From a virus, in IMG/VR virus record IMGVR_UViG_3300042475_000814, positions 1-58,312 of that record: 58,312 nt of DNA, one strand, 5' to 3'. How positions within the stretch are numbered: the first letter of the stretch is position 1; each line of letters starts with the position of its first letter. The position numbers and the translations under genes were made by a program. Positions 14,859-23,332 of the stretch are shown piece by piece. The notes beneath the pieces were generated by a model, which did not search any database, was not told the DNA's origin, and saw only the letters and a list, made by a program, of their open reading frames with translations.

Positions 14859-15770
14859 ATGGCTATTTCAAGAGCGCAGCTACTTAAAGAGTTGCTTCCC
14901 GGACTAAACGCTTTGTTTGGTTTGGAGTATGCAACGTATGGTGAACAACACAAAGAAATCTATGCATCAGAGACTTCTGAGCGTTCGTTCGAAGAAGAAA
15001 CAAAACTGTCTGGCTTTAATGCTGCACCGGTCAAAAACGAAGGTTCTGCCATCGCTTATGACAATGCACAAGAAGCTTTCACAGCTCGTTATAACCACGA
15101 AACTATTGCCCTTGGCTTTAGCTTGACTGAAGAAGCAATCGAAGATAACCTCTACGATAGCCTATCATCACGCTATACCAAAGCATTAGCTCGTGCAATG
15201 GCTTACACTAAGCAAACTAAAGCAGCTTCCGTCTTAAACAACGGTTTCTCTGCTGGCGTTTATGCTGGTGGTGATGGCGTGGCTTTATTTAGTACGTCAC
15301 ATCCATTGGTCTCTGGTGGCACAAACAGCAATACTCAATCTACCCCTGCTGACTTGAATGAGACTTCTTTAGAAGCCGCTGTCATTCAAATTGCTGCTTG
15401 GACTGATGAGCGTGGTTTGTTAATCGCTGCTAAACCTCGTAAGTTAATCGTTCCACCTGCACTACAGTTCGTGGCTACCCGTCTATTAGAGACACAGCTC
15501 CGTACTGCAACAGCAGACAACGATATCAACGCTATTGTAAACAACGGTTCAATCCCAGAAGGTTATACAGTAAATAACTATCTGACTGATACCAATGCTT
15601 ACTTCATCTGCACCGATGTACCAAATGGTATGAAGCACTTTGTTCGTACACCTTTGAGTAACTCGATGGACGGTGACTTCGATACAGGTAACGTCCGTTA
15701 CAAGTCTCGTGAGCGTTATTCTTTTGGGTTCTCTGACCCACTAGGAATGTTCGGTTCGCCCGGAGCGTAA
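14859..15770 (+). CDS. Major capsid protein (HK97 fold)
   Basis: The sequence has the profile of Mu gpT/HK97-type capsid proteins: N-terminal helix (RAQLLKELLPGLNALFG), E-loop region with FTARYNHETIALGFSLTEEAIEDN, P-domain helix, and RKLIVPPALQFVATRLLETQ followed by the A-domain and the usual C-terminal RYSFGFSDPLGMFGS. 303 residues is a normal size. It is followed immediately by a strong terminator. It is the coat subunit of the head. Confidence 0.9.
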   Translation: MAISRAQLLKELLPGLNALFGLEYATYGEQHKEIYASETSERSFEEETKLSGFNAAPVKNEGSAIAYDNAQEAFTARYNHETIALGFSLTEEAIEDNLYDSLSSRYTKALARAMAYTKQTKAASVLNNGFSAGVYAGGDGVALFSTSHPLVSGGTNSNTQSTPADLNETSLEAAVIQIAAWTDERGLLIAAKPRKLIVPPALQFVATRLLETQLRTATADNDINAIVNNGSIPEGYTVNNYLTDTNAYFICTDVPNGMKHFVRTPLSNSMDGDFDTGNVRYKSRERYSFGFSDPLGMFGSPGA

Positions 15771-15774
15771 AAAG

Positions 15775-15799
15775 AAGGGGAGATAAAACTCCCCTTTTT
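15775..15799 (+). terminator. Rho-independent terminator after the capsid gene
   Basis: AAGGGGAG (15775-15782) and CTCCCCTT (15789-15796) form a perfect 8-bp stem with loop ATAAAA, followed by T residues. It lies 5 bases after the capsid stop and would make a high level of capsid mRNA end here, or partly read through. Confidence 0.85.
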
Positions 15800-15906
15800 A
15801 ATTTATTTGTAGTATGATTATTTATCTGGGTAATACCAGCTTATTAAACTGCCCCAGCAGACGGTATACCGATTAATAGGCTTAACTTGTATATAGGAGA
15901 ATTAAT
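15800..15906 (+). promoter_or_regulatory. Leader region between terminator and next structural gene
   Basis: This gene-free stretch contains a small hairpin (CTGG/CCAG around 15823-15836) and a perfect 10-base palindrome CGGTATACCG (15862-15871), then TATAGGAG as the ribosome site for the next gene. No convincing -35/-10 pair was found. A promoter for downstream genes is plausible after a terminator but not shown. Confidence 0.4.
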
Positions 15907-16446
15907 ATGGCACGTACCACATTCCAAGGTCCAGTTCGTTCATTGGGCGGCATTTATCAACAAGGTCCAGCTACTATTGTTGAAATTACAACCAGCACTA
16001 CATTAAGTCCAGAAGCTCATGGTGGACGTATTATTTCCGTAGGTGGTTCTTTAGCAGCTGCCTTAACTTTAACCTTACCAACCATTAACGCATCTGCAAA
16101 TCCAACCACTTCTGGTCCCGGTCAAGACCCCAGCACGCTGAACAACGAAGGCGTGATGTATACCATTTGGGTTCCAACCACAATCTCTACTTCTTCCTTG
16201 AAGATTGGTACTGACGGCACAGATAAATATGTAGGTTCTGTATTGTCGATTGACACAGACACTTCTGGTGCTGCTGTAGGCTTTGTATCAGGCGCAACTG
16301 ATGACTTTATTAACTTTAACGGTACAACTACTGGCGGTGTTGCAGGTACATTTGTACAGATCTATGCAATTGCTGCATTAAAGTATATGGTTACAGGCAC
16401 AGTGTTAGGTTCTGGTACTGTTGCAACTCCGTTTGCTACTTCTTAA
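15907..16446 (+). CDS. Putative virion decoration protein, 179 aa
   Basis: MARTTFQGPVRSLGGIYQQG begins a beta-rich protein full of T, S and G, without cysteine, a composition typical of head-surface or fibre proteins. It follows the capsid gene. TATAGGAG precedes the start. No specific family assigned. Confidence 0.65.
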   Translation: MARTTFQGPVRSLGGIYQQGPATIVEITTSTTLSPEAHGGRIISVGGSLAAALTLTLPTINASANPTTSGPGQDPSTLNNEGVMYTIWVPTTISTSSLKIGTDGTDKYVGSVLSIDTDTSGAAVGFVSGATDDFINFNGTTTGGVAGTFVQIYAIAALKYMVTGTVLGSGTVATPFATS

Positions 16447-16485
16447 TTAATCTAGGGGATAACCCTTAACTTTTGGAGATTAATT

Positions 16486-16998
16486 ATGGGTATGCAATAT
16501 GATGTAAAACAAGGACACTTAAACGAAAGTGGTTTCTTTGTTCTTGGACGCAACCGTGTCAAAGGTATTTCTTTCTTTGGTGGCGGTGGAACTTTAGTGT
16601 TATTTGACACAACTTCTGCTCCTGTATCTTCTAGTGTTACTTATGCACAAAGTGGTACAACCGTAACCGTAAGTAAAACATCTCATGGTCTAGTTACAGG
16701 TGATGTGGTTGGCATCCACTTTGACTCAAATACAGGCGTATCCGCAACGGACGGCAATTATTCTATTACTAGAGTGGATGCAAATTCGTTTACTTTGACT
16801 GACATTAACTCACGCACAATCACAAGCACTGCGGCTTTATATGTTAGCGGAGTTAATCGTTGGTTGCTAACCTATGAAACACACTCAACAGATGAGTTCC
16901 AAAACGCTCCGCTTATTCCCGGTGAGGGCGTGTTAGTAGCTAATGGGATTTATGCGTATATGAGTGCCATAGATTCAGCGCAGATTTATTATGGCTAA
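16486..16998 (+). CDS. Virion protein with FCCH-like beta domain, 170 aa
   Basis: The segment VTVSKTSHGLVTGDVVGIHF, YSITRVDANSFTLT has the HGLxTGDxV ... NSFTL pattern of the small beta domain seen in many phage structural proteins (similar to the E1 FCCH-like fold). A related segment occurs in the tail protein at 29516. It is likely exposed on the head or neck. The stop overlaps the next start. Confidence 0.65.
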   Translation: MGMQYDVKQGHLNESGFFVLGRNRVKGISFFGGGGTLVLFDTTSAPVSSSVTYAQSGTTVTVSKTSHGLVTGDVVGIHFDSNTGVSATDGNYSITRVDANSFTLTDINSRTITSTAALYVSGVNRWLLTYETHSTDEFQNAPLIPGEGVLVANGIYAYMSAIDSAQIYYG

Positions 16999-17248
16999 GA
17001 AAAAAGGTCCGTCCCTCGCTATTGGTAGGGGTGAGAAGTTACCTGTATCTAAAGGGGCGGGTCTTACTGCAAAAGGCAGAGCTAAGTACAATGCGGCTAC
17101 GGGGTCTAATCTAAAAGCTCCGCAACCACAAGGCGGTGCAAGAAAGAAATCGTTCTGCGCTAGGATGTCAGGGATGCCCGGACCAATGAAAGACGAGAAC
17201 GGCAAACCAACTAGGAAGGCTGCGAGTCTAAAAAGATGGAAATGCTAA
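16991..17248 (+). CDS. Small basic DUF6321-like protein, 85 aa
   Basis: LPVSKGAGLTAKGRAKYNAATG, KSFCARMSGMPGPMKD and KAASLKRWKC are the hallmarks of a small basic family found in phages and some viruses of aquatic microbes (DUF6321; number recalled). The conserved cysteines and basic charge suggest nucleic-acid binding inside the virion; this is inference. Confidence 0.75.
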   Translation: MAKKKGPSLAIGRGEKLPVSKGAGLTAKGRAKYNAATGSNLKAPQPQGGARKKSFCARMSGMPGPMKDENGKPTRKAASLKRWKC

Positions 17249-17478
17249 ACATGATGGAGTTATGGACAAGCGGACTGACTATACTAATAGCAGTCATAGC
17301 CTATATGATGAATGAAAAGTTTACAGAGTTAGCCCGTATTGGTATATTGTTAAATAAAACCAGAGAAGAGGTAGCCCGTGATAACGTCACTAAAGCAGAA
17401 GTTGACCGCATTGTTGAACACATTGACGCAAGGTTTAACAAGCTTGAAAACAAAATTGATCAGCTTATTTCGAGGTAA
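17236..17478 (+). CDS. Membrane-anchored coiled-coil protein, 80 aa
   Basis: After a start near 17236 (alternatives 17242 and 17251) comes one membrane span (SGLTILIAVIAYMM) and a C-terminal coiled coil (VDRIVEHIDARFNKLENKIDQL). This resembles small anchors found with structural or lysis genes. Function not assigned. Confidence 0.65.
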   Translation: MEMLNMMELWTSGLTILIAVIAYMMNEKFTELARIGILLNKTREEVARDNVTKAEVDRIVEHIDARFNKLENKIDQLISR

Positions 17479-17483
17479 GCAAA

Positions 17484-17897
17484 ATGGCTAAAGTAAAAGA
17501 CCCAATATTCGCCTTCTTAGAAGCTGAAGAAGATGCTGCTTATGCTAAAAGTCCGTTAGGAAAAGCAAAAGGAACTGGATTAGCAGCACTTAGTAAGTTT
17601 GCTGATAGAGCAAGAGCGAACGAAATAACAGAAGCAAAAAAGCCATCTATTAATTACAGAACAAACATTCCTAAAGTTGGCGAAACAAAACTTGAAATTG
17701 AAAAAAGAAGTATTAACTTAAACCCAGACTATGCAGCAGATGACGAATTAAGACAAATTAATTCAAGAATGCAATCCGCTGAAATGCGTAAAGGTGGTAA
17801 GGTTAAGAAAATGGCTAGTGGTGGCAAAGTTTCTAGCGCATCTAAAAGAGCTGACGGTTGCGCAGTTAAAGGTAAAACAAAAGGACGGATAATATAA
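17484..17897 (+). CDS. Basic protein with C-terminal GG/SSASKRADGCA tag, 137 aa
   Basis: A charged, helical, unrecognised body is followed by KKMASGGK and the tag VSSASKRADGCAVKGKT. The same tag ends the genes at 17897, 18598 and 19386. Codons differ between copies, so the tag is conserved as protein. Good GAGGTAAG ribosome site. Genes of this kind lie in head clusters of aquatic phages; a capsid-targeting or DNA-condensing role is inference. Confidence 0.65.
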   Translation: MAKVKDPIFAFLEAEEDAAYAKSPLGKAKGTGLAALSKFADRARANEITEAKKPSINYRTNIPKVGETKLEIEKRSINLNPDYAADDELRQINSRMQSAEMRKGGKVKKMASGGKVSSASKRADGCAVKGKTKGRII

Positions 17898-18193
17898 TGA
17901 CTGAAATGGAAGAAATGGAAAATGCATTAAAATCTGGAAAAGGTACAGATAAAGGAATGCTTCTCAAACCATATAAAAATTATGATTTTAAAATAGATGG
18001 CAAAGAAGGAAAAAGTGTACCGTTAAGAAAACTAACTCCAAGTGATGCAAAAATTAAAACAGGAATAGAAGAATTTGATGATATTCCAGTACGCAAAATA
18101 AAATATCTAAAAAAAGGTGGATCAGTATCTAGTGCGTCTAAACGTGCAGACGGATGTGCAGTTAAAGGTAAAACTAGAGGTAGGATGGTGTAA
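17897..18193 (+). CDS. Basic protein with C-terminal tag, 98 aa
   Basis: The ATG overlaps the previous stop as TAATG. An acidic-then-basic body (LLKPYKNYDFKIDGKEGKSV) precedes KKGGS and the tag VSSASKRADGCAVKGKT. The body is unrelated to that of 17484 as far as I can see, so only the tag is shared. Function unknown. Confidence 0.65.
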   Translation: MTEMEEMENALKSGKGTDKGMLLKPYKNYDFKIDGKEGKSVPLRKLTPSDAKIKTGIEEFDDIPVRKIKYLKKGGSVSSASKRADGCAVKGKTRGRMV

Positions 18194-18597
18194 TGCCAAG
18201 TAGCAGTAAAAAGCAACACAAGTTTATGGAAGCAATTGCTCATAATAAAGCTTTTGCTAAGAAGGTGGGTGTTCCACAGTCTGTGGGACGTGAATTTTCA
18301 AACGCCGATAAAGGCAAAACTTTTAAAAAAGGTGGTGATACTATGGCTTCAAAAATGTCTCCTAAGATGGATCCAAGAATGATGGCTGCAATGATGGCAT
18401 CTCGTAAAAAACCTATGATGCAACCCGGCATGGCACAGCCCGGCACACCAGCTATGATGAAAAAAGGTGGCACAGCTAAAAAAATGGCTAAAGGTGGTGG
18501 CGTTGAAGTCAAGGGTAAGACAAAAGGTACTATGGTAAAAATGAACATGGGTGGTATGCCTATGAAGAAAATGACTAAAGGCGGAAGGGCTTGCTAA
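18193..18597 (+). CDS. Met-rich basic protein with GG motifs, 134 aa
   Basis: The N-terminus SKKQHKFMEAIAHNKAFAKK, GVPQSVGREFSNADKGK is a conserved small phage module of unknown function. The rest is rich in M, K and G (MMAAMMASRKKPMMQPGM) with five GG motifs and a degenerate tag VEVKGKTKGTMV. Likely virion-internal; the charge would suit DNA or protein contacts. Start overlaps the previous stop as TAATG. Confidence 0.65.
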   Translation: MPSSSKKQHKFMEAIAHNKAFAKKVGVPQSVGREFSNADKGKTFKKGGDTMASKMSPKMDPRMMAAMMASRKKPMMQPGMAQPGTPAMMKKGGTAKKMAKGGGVEVKGKTKGTMVKMNMGGMPMKKMTKGGRAC

Positions 18598-19383
18598 ATG
18601 AAACCTGTTAATGCTAAAGAAAACCCCGGACTTGCTAAGTTACCTACGGCCGTTCGTAACAAGATGGGCTATATGAAAAAGGGTGGATTAACAAAACCTA
18701 ACGGTTCTAAACGCATGAAAAAGTTTGATAATGGCGGATACACTGGCGATGATGAGATAGTTAAATACCGTATGGGCCAATTAAAAGATCCCGGAATTGA
18801 TCTATTTAAATTAGTAAGAGGCGAAGATCAAGTAGCTAAACCTGTCCAACTTGATAAAAAACCTGCTGAAATTAAAACAGAAACTAAAACTGTAACAACG
18901 CCAATAATAGAAGCTGGTGTTGAAGAAGAAACAAGTGTTAGAAGCAAACCTACAGCTCCACCTAAAAAACAAACTTTTGGCGAAGCGTTTAAAAGTGCAA
19001 GAGCTGGCGGTGGCAAGACATTTACTTTTAATGGAAAGTCTTACACTACAGAATTAGCCAAACCAAAAGCAAAAGAACCTGCATATAATGCAGCAGCGGC
19101 AGAAGAGTCATATGCCTCAAGTATGGAGAAATCAAATCCTGATTATCGTGCGGTAATGAAGAGACTAAACAGTCCTGAGTTTAAATTAGCAAAAAAATCT
19201 GGCGCAATACAAGGTACTCCTTTTGAAGATTTTGAAAGAGAAGACCGTATTATTAAAAATCAAAGAAGTTTAATGGGTAAGAAAAAAGGCGGCACAATTA
19301 AAAAGATGGCTAGCGGAGGGAGTGTTTCTAGTGCATCTAAAAGAGCCGACGGATGCGCAGTTCGTGGAAAGACAAGAGCCTAA
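18598..19383 (+). CDS. Basic protein with C-terminal tag, 261 aa
   Basis: It begins MKPVNAKENPGLAKLPTAVRNKMG, directly after the preceding stop, carries GYMKKGGL, DNGGYTGDDE and a long low-complexity linker (TETKTVTTP, TAPPKKQ), and ends KKMASGGS and the tag VSSASKRADGCAVRGKT. It is the longest member of the tag group. No enzyme motif seen. Confidence 0.65.
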   Translation: MKPVNAKENPGLAKLPTAVRNKMGYMKKGGLTKPNGSKRMKKFDNGGYTGDDEIVKYRMGQLKDPGIDLFKLVRGEDQVAKPVQLDKKPAEIKTETKTVTTPIIEAGVEEETSVRSKPTAPPKKQTFGEAFKSARAGGGKTFTFNGKSYTTELAKPKAKEPAYNAAAAEESYASSMEKSNPDYRAVMKRLNSPEFKLAKKSGAIQGTPFEDFEREDRIIKNQRSLMGKKKGGTIKKMASGGSVSSASKRADGCAVRGKTRA

Positions 19384-19385
19384 TT

Positions 19386-19667
19386 ATGTCAATAATGAAA
19401 ATGTTAAAAGATACTAGTGACAAAGTAAGTGAAGTTACTGACAAGTATAAATTAGCAAATCCTATAGAAGTAATTAACGAAGAGCTTGGCGGAGAAACCC
19501 GTGAAGAGTCTAAAGCCCGTAGAACAAAAGCAAAAGAACCCGTTAAAGAAATTGTTATAGAGAAAGAAACAATCATAAAACCTAGCAAATATAAAGCGGG
19601 TGGAAACGTTTCCAGCGCCTCTAAACGTGCTGACGGCTGTGCTATTCGTGGAAAGACCCGTGCATGA
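19386..19667 (+). CDS. Basic protein with C-terminal tag, 93 aa
   Basis: The start at 19386 (MSIMKMLKDTSDKVSE) is preferred because it follows the previous stop by 2 bases. Body helical and charged; ends YKAGGN and the tag VSSASKRADGCAIRGKT. Coupled to the next gene by ATGA. Confidence 0.65.
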   Translation: MSIMKMLKDTSDKVSEVTDKYKLANPIEVINEELGGETREESKARRTKAKEPVKEIVIEKETIIKPSKYKAGGNVSSASKRADGCAIRGKTRA

Positions 19668-20017
19668 GATCCTCTAGAGGAATGGGAGATATAAACCCAT
19701 CTAAAATGCCCGGTGCTAAAAAGAAATCTCGTAGAGATGATACGGACTTTATGCAATTTGTTGAAGGTGGTTTAGCTAAACAAGCTGCTACGGCAATTGC
19801 TATGAAAGAAAAGGGTATCAAACCTAAGAAAATGGCAGCAGGTGGACAGTCTAAAGTAAACGAAGCTGGTAACTACACAAAACCAAGTTTGCGTAAACGT
19901 ATATTTAATAGCATCAAAGCCTCCGCAGTACAGGGAACTGGTGCAGGGCAGTGGTCAGCTAGAAAAGCACAGTTGATGGCTAAACGGTATAAAGCAGCAG
20001 GTGGCGGGTACAAGTAA
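19664..20017 (+). CDS. Small basic virion-type protein, 117 aa
   Basis: The C-terminal half NYTKPSLRKRIFNSIKASA, GAGQWSARKAQLMAKRYKAA, GGGYK is a conserved small basic module of aquatic phages and large viruses (DUF5872-like, from memory). The N-terminal half has KMAAGGQ, a GG motif like the tag family. Predicted to bind DNA by charge only. Confidence 0.65.
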   Translation: MRSSRGMGDINPSKMPGAKKKSRRDDTDFMQFVEGGLAKQAATAIAMKEKGIKPKKMAAGGQSKVNEAGNYTKPSLRKRIFNSIKASAVQGTGAGQWSARKAQLMAKRYKAAGGGYK

Positions 20018-20262
20018 TGGCGCTGGCTAAATCACAGCAGTCTTTAAAAGCTTGGGGTGATCAGAAGTGGACAACCAAGTCAGGTAAGAAGTCATCTGTA
20101 ACAGGCGAGCGGTATTTACCAAAGAAGGCAATTGAAGCATTAAGCCCACAGGAGTATGCAGCAACGACTAAAGCAAAACGAGCAGGTAAGGCAAAAGGAC
20201 AACAGTTTGTTCCGCAGCCTAAAGGGATTAAGTCTAAGGTTAAACCTTATAGGAAGATATAA
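20017..20262 (+). CDS. Small basic protein, 81 aa
   Basis: SQQSLKAWGDQKWTTKSGKK, GERYLPKKAIEALSPQEYAA and TTKAKRAGKAKGQQF match a small, very basic family often encoded next to the preceding type (DUF5872-like). Overlaps the previous stop as TAATG. Possibly packaged with DNA; not shown. Confidence 0.7.
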   Translation: MALAKSQQSLKAWGDQKWTTKSGKKSSVTGERYLPKKAIEALSPQEYAATTKAKRAGKAKGQQFVPQPKGIKSKVKPYRKI

Positions 20263-21191
20263 TGGCATTAACATCGGGAACTACCACATCAAACTTAGAT
20301 CTAAATAATCTAATTGAGGAAGCCTTTGAGCGTTGTGGTACTGAATTGCGTACAGGCTATGATATGCGCACAGCTCGCCGGTCACTTAATTTATTAACAA
20401 TTGAGTGGGCAAACCGAGGTTTAAATCTTTGGACGGTAGAACAAGGTCAGATCCTACTAACCACAGGACAAGCTATTTACCCAATTCCGATTGATACAAT
20501 AGACCTTTTAGACCATCAAATCCGCCAAAATAATAGTACTCCGTCTACCCAAATAGACATATCAATTAGTCGTATATCTGAGCCAACCTACGCTACGATT
20601 CCTAATAAACTGACTACTGGTAGACCAATTCAAGTATGGATTAACCGTCAAACAGGCTTAGATTACACCGCAACTGCAACTTTAGATGGCACAATTAATG
20701 CTACAACAACATCAATCACGGTTTCTAGTGCATATAGCTTACCTAGTGCTGGATTTATTAAGATTGATTCCGAGACAATTAGTTATGTAAATATTGTAGG
20801 AAACGTATTAACTAACTGTGCAAGAGGGCAGAATAACACAACCGCCGCATCCCACACAACGGCAGCGCCAATTACCGTACAGAACTTACCATGTATTAAT
20901 ATCTGGCCAACTCCGGATGCGGGTGGTGGACCATACACATTTATCTACTGGCGTTTGCGCAGAATCCAAGACGGTGGAACGAATGGTGAGATTATTCAAG
21001 ATATACCGTTTAGATTACTACCGTGTTTAGTATCTGGACTAGCGTTTTATATGGCACAAAAACTTCCAGATGGACAGGCACGGCTTGGGTTTTTAAAACA
21101 AGAGTACGAAGAACAGTGGTTATTAGCCTCAACAGAAGACCGAGAAAAAGCACCTTCTCGATTTGTTCCTAGGAATACATTCTATGCCTAA
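20262..21191 (+). CDS. Neck / head-tail adaptor protein (P22 gp4-like position)
   Basis: NLIEEAFERCGTELRTGYDMRTARRSLNLL and EWANRGLNLWTVEQG are typical of a tail accessory factor that binds the portal ring. An inserted beta module (around residues 140-205, TSITVSSAYSLPSAG ... TNCARGQNNTTA) separates N- and C-terminal helical parts. The C-terminus (CLVSGLAFYMAQKLPDGQ) resembles other neck proteins. Probably the first tail component to attach after packaging. Confidence 0.75.
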   Translation: MALTSGTTTSNLDLNNLIEEAFERCGTELRTGYDMRTARRSLNLLTIEWANRGLNLWTVEQGQILLTTGQAIYPIPIDTIDLLDHQIRQNNSTPSTQIDISISRISEPTYATIPNKLTTGRPIQVWINRQTGLDYTATATLDGTINATTTSITVSSAYSLPSAGFIKIDSETISYVNIVGNVLTNCARGQNNTTAASHTTAAPITVQNLPCINIWPTPDAGGGPYTFIYWRLRRIQDGGTNGEIIQDIPFRLLPCLVSGLAFYMAQKLPDGQARLGFLKQEYEEQWLLASTEDREKAPSRFVPRNTFYA

Positions 21192-21567
21192 TGCATTTGC
21201 ATCCGGAAAAAATGCGATTGCGGAGTGTGATCGTTGTGGACAGCGTTACAAACTGAAAGAGTTAAAGAAGCTAACAATAAAACAGACACAAAAGAATATT
21301 AAAGTATGTCCTGAGTGTTGGGAACCGGATCAACCGCAGTTAAGTTTAGGAATGTACCCAGTAGATGATCCACAGGCTTTAAGGAATCCTAGACCAGATG
21401 TAAGTTATAAAAATTCTGGCACAGATAACTTGGGATATGTGTCAGGAGGTAGTAGAATATTTCAATGGGGATGGAATCCCGTTGGAGGGTCTAGTAATGA
21501 TGGGCTAACACCAAACAATTTAGCAGCCCAAAGTGGTTTAGGAACCGTAACAGTAACCATAACTTAG
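21184..21567 (+). CDS. Zinc-ribbon virion-associated protein, 127 aa
   Basis: The start at 21184 (MPNAFASGKNAIAECDRCG) overlaps the previous gene by 8 bases. The pattern CDRCG ... CPEC around residues 15-43 is a four-cysteine zinc ribbon. The C-terminal half is G/S/N-rich and beta-like. It is common beside neck genes in these phages. Function unknown. Confidence 0.7.
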   Translation: MPNAFASGKNAIAECDRCGQRYKLKELKKLTIKQTQKNIKVCPECWEPDQPQLSLGMYPVDDPQALRNPRPDVSYKNSGTDNLGYVSGGSRIFQWGWNPVGGSSNDGLTPNNLAAQSGLGTVTVTIT

Positions 21568-21575
21568 GAGTAATT

Positions 21576-21761
21576 ATGAAACATGAAGACGTAAAAAAAG
21601 ATAAGCCAATGATGGAAAAGGTAGCAAAGAAAGCCGTCAAGGGACATGAGAAGCGTATGCACGGCATGAAAGCTGGTGGTGTTACTACCCTTGATATGAA
21701 GAAATACGGTAGAAACATGGCTCGTGTAATGAATCAGAAATCTGGCTCAAGGGGTCGATAA
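21576..21761 (+). CDS. Small basic protein, 61 aa
   Basis: Lysine-rich helical start (KHEDVKKDKPMMEKVAKKAV) followed by MKAGGVTTLDMKKYGRNMAR. The AGGVT segment recalls the GG motif of the tag proteins. TTAGGAG precedes the start. Role unknown, probably virion-internal. Confidence 0.65.
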   Translation: MKHEDVKKDKPMMEKVAKKAVKGHEKRMHGMKAGGVTTLDMKKYGRNMARVMNQKSGSRGR

Positions 21762-21952
21762 TGGCAAAGTTCTCTAAGAAAGTTATGGGTAAAGAGATTG
21801 GCGATGCTACAGTCTATGCTGAACCACATACGATGGACGGTAAGCCAATACAACCAAAAAACCAAATGGCTGGTGTAAAGACCACAGGAATAGAAACCCG
21901 TGGGAATGGCGCTGCTACTAAAGGTCGTATAGCTAGAGGCCCGATGGCGTGA
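21761..21952 (+). CDS. Small basic protein with degenerate tag, 63 aa
   Basis: Begins MAKFSKKVMGKEIGDATVYA and ends KTTGIETRGNGAATKGRIA, a likely degenerate version of the RADGCAxKGKT tag (RGNGAATKGR). Overlaps both neighbours (TAATG and GTGA). Role unknown. Confidence 0.65.
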   Translation: MAKFSKKVMGKEIGDATVYAEPHTMDGKPIQPKNQMAGVKTTGIETRGNGAATKGRIARGPMA

Positions 21953-22608
21953 ACTACACAGAATTAACTGCTGCAATTAAAGGCTATGCTGAGAATACCT
22001 TTCCAGATACGGTAGGGGCTTTTACTTCTGCAAACCAGATTGCTACTTTCGTAAAGATGGCAGAACAGCGCATCTACAATATGGTGCAGTTACCAGCAAT
22101 TAGAAAGAACGTAACAGGTAATTTAACAAGTGGAAATAAGTATTTAACTACGCCTACAGACTGGTTATCTACCTTTAGTTTAGCTATAATTAACGCAAGT
22201 AACGAGTACTTATATCTACTGAATAAGGATGTAAACTTTATTCGAGAGTCGTATCCGGATACAGATTCACCGTTTTATGGAGTGCCAAAGTACTATGCAG
22301 TTTTTGATGATAATACTTTTATTCTAGGACCTACTCCGGATGCAAATTATTCCGCAGAGTTACATTACTTTTATTATCCAAATTCCATAGTTACGGCATC
22401 AACATCATGGTTAGGTGATAACTTTGATTCAGTATTATTGTATGGCTCATTATTAGAGGCGGCCTCCTTTATGAAGTCAGAGGCAGAAGTGATTAATTTT
22501 TACAAAGCTCGCTATGACGAAGCGATGGAAGAACTCAAACAATTAGGCGATGGCAAGAACCGTCAAGATGCTTATCGTAGTGGACAAGTAAGGTATCCCG
22601 TAAGATGA
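21949..22608 (+). CDS. Head-tail connector / adaptor protein, 219 aa, GTG start
   Basis: The GTG at 21949 overlaps the preceding stop as GTGA. MNYTELTAAIKGYAENTFPD, FVKMAEQRIYNMVQLPAIRK, then strands and LYGSLLEAASFMKSEAEVINFYKARYDEAMEELK form the usual pattern of a phage adaptor/tail completion protein: N-terminal helices, beta middle, C-terminal long helix. Works in the neck with the product of 20262. Confidence 0.7.
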   Translation: MNYTELTAAIKGYAENTFPDTVGAFTSANQIATFVKMAEQRIYNMVQLPAIRKNVTGNLTSGNKYLTTPTDWLSTFSLAIINASNEYLYLLNKDVNFIRESYPDTDSPFYGVPKYYAVFDDNTFILGPTPDANYSAELHYFYYPNSIVTASTSWLGDNFDSVLLYGSLLEAASFMKSEAEVINFYKARYDEAMEELKQLGDGKNRQDAYRSGQVRYPVR

Positions 22609-22883
22609 ACGCACAGAACAAAAGTGAGATAGGACTAATTCAAGTAGCAACAGTAGACTATCGTGGGTTTACACCAGAGGAGTTGGCAGATCGAGCATTA
22701 GATAAAATTATCCAGATTGGCGATCAGTCACATCCCGTCATTCGAGATCAGGCAGTAGCGTTTCGTGAACATATTCGTGGGATATTAGTTTTTTACATGA
22801 ATGAAGCAGTTAAATTTGACCGTGTAACTATTGCACAAAAGCTTAAAGATTCAGGTCATGCAGAACTAATTAATCTTTTATAG
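22605..22883 (+). CDS. Conserved small phage protein, 92 aa
   Basis: VDYRGFTPEELADRALDKII, DQSHPVIRDQAVAFREHIR and AQKLKDSGHAELINLL form a conserved helical protein seen in structural clusters of aquatic phages. Coupled by ATGA. Function unknown. Confidence 0.7.
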   Translation: MNAQNKSEIGLIQVATVDYRGFTPEELADRALDKIIQIGDQSHPVIRDQAVAFREHIRGILVFYMNEAVKFDRVTIAQKLKDSGHAELINLL

Positions 22884-22892
22884 GAGTTTATT

Positions 22893-23330
22893 ATGGCATT
22901 TACAGGCAATTTTATGTGTACTAGCTTTAAAGTAGAGTTAATGCAAGCAGTGCATAACTTTACAACTGGTACAGGAAATACGTTTAAGTTAGCTTTGTAC
23001 GACAACTCAGCGTCCTTTACAGCAGCGACCACAGCGTATACGGTTACAAACGAAGTAGCTAACTCTGGTACTTATTCAGCGGGTGGTGGGACATTGACAA
23101 ACGTAACACCAACTTCTACAGGTACTACGGCGTTTACAGACTTTGCGGACTTATCGTTTACCACGGCTACGATTACGGCTTTTGGGGCTTTGATATATAA
23201 CGACACGGCAGCCGGTGATCCAACAGTATGCGTACTAGACTTTGGTGGTGCTAAGACATCTACTGCGGGAACATTTACAATTGTATTTCCTGCGGCAGAT
23301 TCAACTAACGCCATCATTCGAATAGCGTAA
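22893..23330 (+). CDS. Putative virion protein, beta-rich, 145 aa
   Basis: MAFTGNFMCTSFKVELMQAV, FKLALYDNSASFTAATTAYT and VLDFGGAKTSTAGTFTIVFP resemble small tail or fibre proteins of marine and freshwater phages. No cysteine motif, no enzyme signature. AGGAG precedes the start. Confidence 0.65.
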   Translation: MAFTGNFMCTSFKVELMQAVHNFTTGTGNTFKLALYDNSASFTAATTAYTVTNEVANSGTYSAGGGTLTNVTPTSTGTTAFTDFADLSFTTATITAFGALIYNDTAAGDPTVCVLDFGGAKTSTAGTFTIVFPAADSTNAIIRIA

Positions 23331-23332
23331 AT

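Noticed and set aside
15862-15871. Palindrome CGGTATACCG as an operator
   Set aside because: Only one copy and no promoter beside it; kept only as part of the leader description.
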